Assembly (NCBI GenBank): GCA_025738555.1 | Contig: JAOVFP010000001.1 | Coordinates: 5,332,001 to 5,396,000 of the forward strand | Length of the DNA: 64,000 nt | Direction: 5' to 3' | Source of the DNA: Cyathus striatus | Lineage: Eukaryota > Basidiomycota > Agaricomycetes > Agaricales > Nidulariaceae | Shown here: positions 25,307 to 34,014 of the stretch, in pieces | How positions within the stretch are numbered: the stretch's first letter is position 1 | Layout of the letters: each line of letters starts with the position of its first letter | The notes under the pieces: generated by a model | Database searches by the model: none | Told to the model about the DNA's origin: nothing | Seen by the model: only the letters and a program-made list of their open reading frames with translations | Translations under genes and position numbers: made by a program

Positions 25307-26420
25307 CTAATATTTTCTATTTAAATGCTTCCCCCATCCTACTTCATTATCACCATGCATTATCAGTTTTTCCTTCACAGGACGACAAACATCTGGTCTC
25401 CAAAGGACTTGCATGATCAGTTTCTTCGCCATCCCAAACGGAACGGTAATCGAAGCACTCGGAATCGGAGGCAGCCACTCGGAATCAAGATACCCAATAA
25501 GATCCCGCCCAATTCTACCATCAAAATCCGGAAAGTCCTTATCGAACATCATAAGCATGCGTTCCGGCAAGAACGGTTCAAAATTGTCACCCGCTGAACG
25601 CTGATCGCACATCATATGTAAACGCTTGAGCCGTGGGGGTTCGAAGAAATTCATTATCAACTCCATATTTACTGGAAGGCCCAACGTCAACCCGCGTAGT
25701 TTGGGGAGTTGTGTAACCGGGTGATTTTCGAAAGTTCGGGGTACGAGGTCAGATATATATGCATGACTGGTGAAGCTGAATTCCGTCGCAGAGGTGCACA
25801 TGGACAAACACCTGATACAATCGTCCACTGTAAAGGGGGGTTTCACATTGTCTAACTGGATTACGGTCAAGTGAGACCACATATTGATATCCAAAGTATC
25901 ATCAGGGAAGCAAAAGTCTGTTAGATATAGAAGAGGTGGTTGGGAACATGTCGACAAAAGGGAGTAAACCACATCTGTATCAAGCATTCGCCGGTTCAGT
26001 GTGCCATTCCGTTCCGTAGATATTAAGCGACTGTAAATGAGGAACAGATTTTCCGTTGATGATTAACATAAATATGTTCATGTCACGACAATACATCGCG
26101 TTGAAAGCTACATCCCTCCACCGAGCGATGTGCTTAACTGCGTGCGAAAAGGCACATATGAACACTGAGCATTCAATAGGCCTACATGAGGACCTAATGT
26201 ATAATTGACAATTCCCTGACCTCTCTAACCATAGTTGGACGAGAATCAGGTCTTTGATGCAAATCGTTGTCCACAGCTGAGGAGTAGCAAGTGAAAGATA
26301 ATGCCATCTTCGGCAGAGTTGCGAGAATCCCATCTTGGCGTGTTCTCTAGGTTTTACACAAAATTTGAATATTTTCTGCAGGAGGTCGTTTGGTAGTTGA
26401 TTGATAGTAGGTACTTCCAT
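25307..26420 (-). pseudogene. F-box protein gene with a frameshift
   Basis: The first frame (26420-25980) starts with an F-box: INQLPNDLLQKIFKFC, then FSQLCRRWHYLSLATPQLW. It continues to SLNIYGTEWHTEPANA and stops. The second frame begins at 25987 in a different phase (LDTDVVYSLLSTCSQPPLLYL) and continues with leucine-rich F-box-like sequence to 25307. Removing one T from GCTTGAT at about 25980 would join the two frames as NADTDVV. There is no room for an intron between them. Together they would give about 370 residues. Probably a recently inactivated gene, although a sequencing error could look the same. Confidence 0.6.
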
Positions 26421-26793
26421 TGTTTTCTATAACGACTTTAACAAAGTCAGTGCATTTTTGTCGTTTGATACATGTTACCATTCCGAACTTTACTAGTCAG
26501 GGCTTCAATTTAGAGCCCTACGTTCCCACAATTGGACTTTTATACAAAAAAATTGACAGTGAAATGGCTTTGACATACAACAATGGTATTAAGTACTTTG
26601 ACGAACCCATTGTAATGGTAAATGATTTCCCAATAGTACCGGTCCCATCTGTACGTGATGACCGTTGCAAGATGCTGCGCTTAAACCCGAAGTAGCAAGT
26701 ACCCAAATTTCAAAGCACAATGTGAGGACCAGTGAATGGGTTTGGATCCAATTGAATATATAAATTATTCCAGCATTCAAAAATTTGTATTCT
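26421..26793. other. intergenic, unassigned plus-strand open frame
   Basis: A plus-strand frame (26420-26695) has no recognisable domain and is probably chance. The region separates two minus-strand genes. Confidence 0.3.
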
Positions 26794-29700
26794 TCAGTCC
26801 ATCAGTCTCAAGCTGTTTACATCTCCTTCCGACGCCGTGATGAGAATCTCGTCTCGTACAGATCTAAACACTTGTTTTACGTTCCTCAAGTCTGTCGCTT
26901 GTAGCAAGCTTTAAATCTGCGATGAATCAAGGAAACTATTGTAAGTCATTGAAGTGCTTACTGGGCATACACTGGTTTTGAGATTGTTTTCAGGCTTCGT
27001 TTATATTTCTCCAAAATGAACGCCACACCTTCGGCAACATCTTCTCCGCCTTCGTACTCAGCATCTTGTATGGGAATCTATGGATCATTTGTATATATAT
27101 CTGTGCTGGTCACCTTCCATACTACATTCGCACCTCTGGTAAAATTTCCTTGAAGATATCAAATTTGTTCAGGATAAGAATGGCAGGCTTTCCCATCAAC
27201 CAACGTGAACTATGTATCGTCCGGAACAAGTCAATAGAGTCTTCCATTCGGTTCTACCAATGTTTTAGAATGTGATATTTATTTTTAAAAGGAAACATAC
27301 AGTGTGATTGTCTTCAGATACTACTTTATAGTAATCGTCAAGTGCAGCACAGAATATTACATTTGTGGCAGATTCAAGCTTTTCGGTCCATGACCTGAGC
27401 CCCGGCCCTTGTGTTTCGTCTATACTATAGTCACGTATTCTGTGTGGTGTTTAGTAAGAATTTCATGTCACATATGTCGGTAGTTCAACTCAACTGTAAA
27501 TTTCGTATTTTAAGATCAGTTATTTCACATATCCCTGCTGTTCTACAATAGGCCAAAATGAAATCGTCGTCGATTGTTGGGTCTAGTCCTGTTTTTAAGC
27601 CAGAAATAAAATAAAAATTGTCTATAATCCTATTTCAGACCTTTATCAACATGTAGTTATGATATTGAATATAGGTCATACGCACCATTTTTCTGAGGAA
27701 GTTAACTGACTACTCCACAATATCACTTTAACATTTCGATCTGTGAGAATTGACGACGCCAACTTGGATATAAAGCTCTGCATTTTCTGATAAAAGCGTC
27801 CTAGGTTGTAGATCGCACTTAGTCTATCCTCTATCTCGAAGTGACAGCATAATTCATGAAATAATCCCTATGTAACGTTTCAGCAATCGTAATACATGTT
27901 CGGTCACAACTAATGTATTACACACCTCTCCAGTTTGCGTTGAACAGCCCAAGCCATTTTCTATCATGTACTTCATAAGTTTTTTTACAGCTTCAATGAA
28001 TGTGGTAGTAATAAATATGGTCCATCCTTCTAGTTCTTGTTTGGAGAATTTATTTCCATATGCAGTCCTGAGCTGGTGAATAATCGTTTTTTTACCAGAG
28101 TTGGCAGCACCTGTTCACTTGATAAGTAATGTCTTTAGTGTACGATCGTCAAACATACTTACCTAGCATTAAGACATTGTACGACGTTGTCACCGGGCTT
28201 TTGGTATTAAAAATATCTTCTGTTACCGTCGAAATGGCAGTAGAGAGAATTGAAGAAGTGGATCTAAGGATGGAAGAAGTGGGCTTATAATAAAAATCAG
28301 ATCCACGTCCGGCGGTACTTGAGCTGTAAACTGATGATCCTCTGTAACTGCTGCCAGTTGATACCGATCTCAATGTTATAACTGAACGTGCTTTCCATAG
28401 TCGGATTCCCTCGGCACGATTGGATGTAGGTAAACGTTCGATGTTCCCTAACTCTTCGGTATCGGCTGGCTCTTTAAATGTGCTTCTTGACATTATGGCG
28501 ATATCGTACAAAGGGCGACGGAAGTTTGCACTTAATAAACGTGGTTCTTCATCCGTTTCAGCAACCTGATCATTGAGCTGTAGGTTTAGCATAAACACTA
28601 CATCAGACGCTCTGGGGCGTAATCTCGGGTTGTGGTTCCAACAGCTCTCAATAATGCATTGCCAAATGTACTCTGTCAGTCCCCATAAACTCCAAGCGTG
28701 GTCGCTTGCTGGAGGAAGAGTTGGTCGAATTCCGTTATGTACCCAACATACTATGGTTGGCTCCAATTCGATTTCAAAAAACGGAACATTATTTGTGAAC
28801 ACCTAATACGTGTAAGTAAGTTTCAGTTAGTGAAAGAATTCAGGAAACCCGTACTTCGTAACATAAGCAAGCGAATGAATAAATGTCACATTCTTTTGTG
28901 ACATTTGGTTCCGATCCATCTTCGGTTGCAAACATCTCTGGTGCTTGATATCTCAGGGTCCCAGTGGATTGGGGGAGTGTTTCAATTGAGGTATATGCCA
29001 TAATATCGGAATCCACAATGACCGTTGATAAACCGAAATCACATAAACAAGCGTGCCCGGAATTCGTGATTAGCACATTAGTCTGCATGATATACGTCAT
29101 TATATGCATATTTCTGTTATTCCCACTTATCTTACACCTTTCAAATCGCCATGAATGACATTTTTATCATGCAGATATTCTAGACCTTGCGCAACCTCGA
29201 AAACCTGAAAGTTTGGAAAGATCAAATTCGGTAATCCAGCTGTAACGACTCGAAACCATACCAATTTAACGCGATTTTCCATAGGATTTAATGAAAGATA
29301 ATTCATTATATTTCCTTGATCCATCCACGGAGATACAAGGCAGACTTGTTCCTCCATTTTTTGAAGATAATACACCCCATAAAAAGGGACTATGCTAGGA
29401 TGGGATAAATGGGCCCAAAGTATTCCTTCCTTCCTGATTGACTAGCACTTCTATTAGAATTGGACATATGTATCACATAAAGTATTGATGTTACCTTTAG
29501 CAGATCATCAACATGCTTTTCCCGGTATATTTTAATGACTTTAACAGCTACAACGTAATCCTGAAATACCCCTTTCCATATCTGAGAGAAAAACCCATCC
29601 GAGATGGGTTCTCTCATAACTTCGACGCCGTGTAGTATCAAACATGTCGGAAACACCGCAGACCTCGTCGATATCCTAATTAATGCATTCAACAGTCCAG

Positions 29701-30443
29701 ATTTCAGGTGATAATCCAAGAATGGACAGTCAAGCAGCTAGTGAAAATAGTGCTAGTCTATACTTCAAATGTGCAAAGACAGAGTGTAAACAATCACTCA
29801 CCATTTGTAAGATATTAACCAGCTTCTGCGCATTTCCTCCTCGGTTTGTCAATAGATAGCGGTATTGTTCCTTACTCCTCATAACCTCTGCAAATCGAGA
29901 ACATAAGGAGCCAATAGCCGACATAGTATCTCTATCCTCAACATCCATCGCAAATCCCCTTATGTTGCCATCTATAATCTGCTTAGCAACTTTGTCAATC
30001 GTTCTCGCATCGGATTCGGTATCACTGTCTTCGGAGAATTCATCGGCAACCTGGTAATCAGGTTCACTTTGACGTTGACTCTGATTTAATTCTTGATTGT
30101 ATGATGTAGGGAGTACCATCAGTATATGTACTTAATATAGGTAAGAATTGGCTCACGATCCAATGTGTTGCCAACAACACCGGAGTCTCGAATTTCCCTG
30201 ATGTTGATATCCATACTAGTGTCCGACGAAACTCCAGAAATCTTTCTCGCGTCTGCATCGTTGTCCTTGGAAATGCCATTGAGATTTTGGTAATACGCTT
30301 CACTTTGATATCGATATAAGTCTTGGTACCGTGAGATGCGAGGGAGAATTAGTATGAACATAATTTAATATAACAATTGACTCACGAGAAGAAGTACCCA
30401 ATGTCTTCTGAACTGTTCCTTGGGGAATGTACACACTGGTCAT
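26794..30443 (-). CDS. TKL-like protein kinase fused to a divergent heterotrimeric G-alpha domain
   Basis: About 950 residues from about 15 exons with GT-AG introns, all joining in frame by eye. ATG at 30443 starts an acidic N-terminus. A kinase domain (about residues 190-490) follows: glycine-rich loop SDGFFSQIWKG, lysine VVAVKVIK, EGILWAHLSHPSIVPFYGV, catalytic loop HGDLKGTN, DFGLS, activation segment TGTLRYQAPE, DIYSF and CWNHNPRLRPRASDV. HGDLKG is typical of Agaricomycete TKL kinases and all core catalytic residues are present. The exon holding subdomain XI (28802-28161) runs on through a Ser/Thr-rich linker into YNVLMLG. The next exon supplies AANSGKKT, so the intron splits the G-alpha P-loop (GAANSGKK). 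Further exons give an all-alpha insert, CRTAGICE (switch I), NVIFCAALDDYYKV, SSRWLMGKPAILILNKFD (G4, NKxD), VYAHLLQATDLRNVKQVF (G5) and a C-terminal helix. Switch II lacks DVGGQ. Likely a signalling protein; its ligand and partners are unknown. Confidence 0.85.
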
Positions 30444-30723
30444 AGTCAAGTTGAACAAGGGCAACTGCCAGGAACTTCAATGGAGTACTTCATTTATTAT
30501 ATACTAATCACCTAAAGCCACATCAAGTTGGCTGTGTGGTATCAGAGTGATATCAGAACTGATGCATGCAAAAGACATGAAAAATTACTGTAAGGCACAT
30601 CCACACCTATAACAGACAGCAATAACTTGCACCGCTAACTGGGAATGCGGATACGGAAAGTGGTCTTGAACCTACATTTATGTCTGCCTTGCTTGTAGGC
30701 AGTAAGATGAGAGATAACTCTTG
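30444..30723. other. upstream region of the kinase-G-alpha gene
   Basis: No TATA box or other motif was assigned with confidence. The left end of a transposon-like inverted repeat starts at its distal edge. Confidence 0.3.
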
Positions 30724-31145
30724 AGGGTCTGTGTGGTAACTGTGGGATCATCCCTTTTCGAAAAAATGCGAATATCTTCGCGGCAGCTTAAGATACCAAT
30801 ATGATACTTAGCATACAGGTATACAGACTATAGCAGTTCGTAGTTCCCAAATTTCGTCGCACTGAGACTGTTTGAACTGTTGGAAGGTACTGATTGAACA
30901 TATTGACTCAATCCCTCACAGTTCCTCAATCCCACTGATTCTCACACTGGGCAGTTGCAGTTGTACATTTTAGATGAACAACGCATCGTACACTCACATC
31001 ATTTAACATGTATAAAGATAACTACTACTAATACACATTTGTAGAATATCGAGCTCATATCGTACGTCGTTGCAACGATATTCGCATTTTTGTGAAAAGG
31101 GATGATCCCGTACGGGATTGATCCCACAGTTACCACACAGGCCCT
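30724..31145. mobile_element. inverted-repeat element of about 420 bp
   Basis: The left arm starts AGGGTCTGTGTGGTAACTGT (30724). The right arm ends with the matching reverse complement at 31145 (AGGGCCTGTGTGGTAACTGT read inward). The similarity continues for about 55 bp, through GGGATGATCCC and GCGAATATC. The right arm has an extra short block containing the palindrome ATCCCGTACGGGAT. No clear target duplication and no transposase frame was seen. Probably a MITE. Confidence 0.6.
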
Positions 31146-31287
31146 GAAGGAAGCTGCCGGGGTCAACCAGACAGATGTTATCTGTCGGCGTCGGTGTACT
31201 TATACACTAAATACGCGAGCACAAATGAAAGCATGATTGAACCGCTGCATAAGCGCGCACGAGTCTTAATGTGCATCAGACTCCAAA
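31146..31287. other. short spacer with no feature
   Basis: Between the inverted-repeat element and the first hairpin element. Contains a short inverted repeat (ACAGATGTTATCTGT) only. Confidence 0.3.
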
Positions 31288-31368
31288 CCAGTCGCTCTCC
31301 GCGCGTTTAAGTCGGCTAACGCCGTTATATCCGAAGAAGTTGAACTTGAACGCGCTACGAGCGACTGG
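31288..31368. mobile_element. 81-bp hairpin (foldback) element, copy 1
   Basis: The ends CCAGTCGCTC and GAGCGACTGG are perfect inverted repeats. Inner arms GCGCGTTTAAGT and ACTTGAACGCGC also pair, leaving a loop of about 31 nt. CAAA flanks both sides (31284-31287, 31369-31372) like a 4-bp target duplication. A second copy in inverse orientation lies at 33515-33595. Confidence 0.6.
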
Positions 31369-31420
31369 CAAAACTTGTAAGGTCGGTCACGTGATTACCG
31401 TTTCCCATGGGCACTCGATT

Positions 31421-32895
31421 TAAGGCTCCAACACTATAGTATATGGACTGTATATATACAGTTGGATATGTATATGTATATGTATATTTCTCAATTGTAG
31501 GTATATACAGTATATAGACATATACAGAGGGTTGTATAGGGTTATAATTTCTCTGGAATATTATTGCTGTAGGCTTGCTTATTATCGGCATATCAATTAT
31601 TTGCTCATTTAGGGCCATTTGAACCCATGTGAAATACAGGGTCTCCATGATAGCCAATTTACAGCTAGCACAGGTCTCAGGGAAGTATTGGTAGCAGTGC
31701 AACTAATGTCTATGGGTTGTCAGGAATTTTCTCGACATTGTCTGCTAGTCTGTTGTCATTGTTGAGTCAACAATGACAACACACTAACAGGGGATTGTAC
31801 TAAAGTATGATGTACTTATCAACCTCAAGGTAAGTATAAACAAGTTACAACCAAGTGCGGGGAATTTCAATAATTCACGGCACTTATGCAGCCTATAGTA
31901 AACTCCATAGACACTTTGACTGTAAGTAATCTATATGATACAGTGATATTATGCCGTATGGTGTTATTTTCTCCAGTTTCAGAGAAATGTGCAGTGTACT
32001 TAATGCCAAGATAAGTAGCAGGTTTGAGATTATAAAGCAGACCACTGGATATGCTGTGAGCAGGTGCGATTCCAACCAGCTAAACATTTTAAATAAGGAA
32101 TAGTCTGTGGTACTGCTGCAACACCATAACAAAATCCTTCTCAGCTTTTAATCCTCATGATTGCCACTGCAGATTCCCATTCAATTTTCACTCATATTGA
32201 GAGGTTGTCGTACCTTACATATTTTCTTCTAGATTCTATAACTGTGGCTAAAGAAGATAGCATTATTAATCATGTTTTTACCACAATCCCAGTTCCCTCT
32301 GTACTGAATGGAGACCATTGGCTTGTGTTCAATCGGCGTATGGACATTGTATTTGGAGAAGATAGGCATAACACGGATGGGAACTTGCCTTTTATCCAAT
32401 GTGGTCAGTATGGAATGGATCTTGTTGTTGACTACATTCGTTCTACAGTCAATTTTCACAAAATTCCATTTGATATCGTTGACATAAAAGTCAAATGACT
32501 TGTGGATGAACTTGAAAAGTTGATGTATAACCATTTCTTAATCAAATTTTCCAACTATTGCCAGAGTGTCTCGAGACTTCCTCATAATTCCTGCCACTAG
32601 TGTTTTGGTTGAACATATTTTCTCAAAGTCCTGCCACATTTACTCTGACCTTCGAAGCTCATTGAAAGCAGAAACTGTGCACAAAGTCCTTCTCTCAATG
32701 GTTTGGATTAGAACTGGCATTTTAGAAGCCATTTCACCTACAGTAAAAGGAAGGAAGCAAGGTGATTAGGTGGTATTTGAATTCACATGACTCAACCCTA
32801 TATACACCATATATATACAGTAAATAGTGTGTATGAACCATATCCATATATTTATGCCTTCTAAAGTATACATATACTAAACGGTTGGAGCCTTA
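31421..32895 (+). mobile_element. degenerate hAT transposon
   Basis: The terminal inverted repeats are TAAGGCTCCAAC (31421) and GTTGGAGCCTTA (ending 32895). Flanking 8-mers ACTCGATT (31413-31420) and ACTTGATT (32896-32903) match at 7 of 8 positions, as expected for an aged 8-bp hAT target duplication. TATAC-rich subterminal repeats follow each end. A transposase C-terminal remnant lies near the right end on the plus strand. At 1,475 bp the element is too short to encode a full hAT transposase. Confidence 0.75.
32566..32769 (+). pseudogene. hAT transposase C-terminal dimerisation remnant
   Basis: An open frame of 67 codons contains IPATSVLVEHIFSKS, then DLRSSLKAETV and LLSMVWIRTG. This matches the hAT C-terminal dimerisation region (P-A-S/T-S-x-x-x-E-R-x-F-S pattern, here with H in place of R). 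Upstream plus-strand sequence at 32157-32540 is probably decayed transposase but carries no certain motif. The catalytic core is not recognisable. Confidence 0.7.
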
Positions 32896-32913
32896 ACTTG
32901 ATTGCCTTCTGCT

Positions 32914-33160
32914 TAAGGCTCCAACTCTATAGTATACGAACCGTATATATACAGTTATGGTTCTATATGTTTATGTATATATCTGGGATATCCCTGTATA
33001 CAGTAAATATATAGTATACACACAGTTGTATACAGTTGTAAATTTCTTTGCAGTAAGCCTTCAAGTTGTTATGTGCTTGGCTTTGGCTTTTTGGTTTTAC
33101 GCAGCTTGGACCACATGAATTTCAGGGTCTAAGGAGCTGGGCAATGCGGCAAGGAGCAAT
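32914..33160. mobile_element. truncated second hAT end
   Basis: A second TAAGGCTCCAAC starts 18 bp after the first element ends and is followed by the same TATAC-rich subterminal pattern. It also shares sequence resembling 31550-31660 of the first element (CAGGGTCT preceded by a CCA-CATGAA/CCCATGTGAA block). No matching right end was found, so this is a truncated or solo end. Confidence 0.5.
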
Positions 33161-34014
33161 GCGCTAATCACCCATCATGTAGCCGTTTGCACCTCTGCTT
33201 CACTGTACCAATGTCAATGACTTGTTATACAGTTCTTGGTATCAAATATATGTATATCAAGACACCATCTATGCATACTTGCTCACATCTTAGTATTTCT
33301 TAAGTTTTGGTGCTATCTAATCACTTATAAATATGGCTCTCTTTAAATTATAAGGAATTTATGCTCACAATGCCAAGAGCTACACCATGTGACATTTTAC
33401 AGATACATGGAGATTCTATGACGCTGATCCTTGGTCTCAGTGGTCTAACAGTCCAACTAAATCTATGACGTCTGCTGCTTTACACCTGATCTTTGCCCAA
33501 GTTGAAAGGCTTTGCCAGTTGCTCGTAGCGCGTTCAAGTTCAACTTCTTCGGATATAACGGCGTTAGCCGACTTGAACGCGCGGAGAGCGACTGGTTTGG
33601 AGTCTGAATGTGCATGTGAAGTTTGACGGGATTTGTTTGAACTTTGATTCAATGAATGTTCAGCCGCGGCGGCGCTACGCAAGGTCACGTGTTCCTCAGC
33701 TCTCAGAAAAATCATTATTAATATTAATTTAAAGAAGCACAAATTTTAGCAGGCTTGGTTTATCGAAATTATGTACATAAGTGGAGTTAAATGAGCACAT
33801 CTAGTACATGTATGAATTTTATAGCCAATCTGCGATACGCGTACATGCTAACTTTAGTCCAAACAGACTGATTACAATGTATTCTAGTACAGTCTAAAAG
33901 TGTCTAATCGACGCCTATGTAAATTGTTGTGAGTACCTGGTATATTGTACTGATTGGAATCAGGTTTAACATGTTCATAAACGAATAGAAAAAACACACC
34001 CGTATGATGTTCCA
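33161..34014. other. non-coding, repeat remnants
   Basis: Apart from hairpin copy 2 nothing was recognised. The minus-strand frame at 33437-33742 overlaps the hairpin and is not considered coding. Confidence 0.35.
33515..33595. mobile_element. 81-bp hairpin (foldback) element, copy 2
   Basis: Reverse complement of the copy at 31288-31368, same length, differing at few positions. TTTG flanks both sides (33511-33514, 33596-33599), the complement of the CAAA at copy 1. The shared sequence extends outward by about 18 bp on one side, so the pair is part of a slightly longer inverted repeat (31269-31372 and 33511-33616). Confidence 0.6.

Noticed and set aside
26794..30443. Two separate genes (a kinase and a G-alpha protein) instead of a fusion
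   Set aside because: The kinase C-lobe and the start of the G-alpha P-loop lie in one uninterrupted exon, and the intron that follows splits the P-loop codon by codon in frame.
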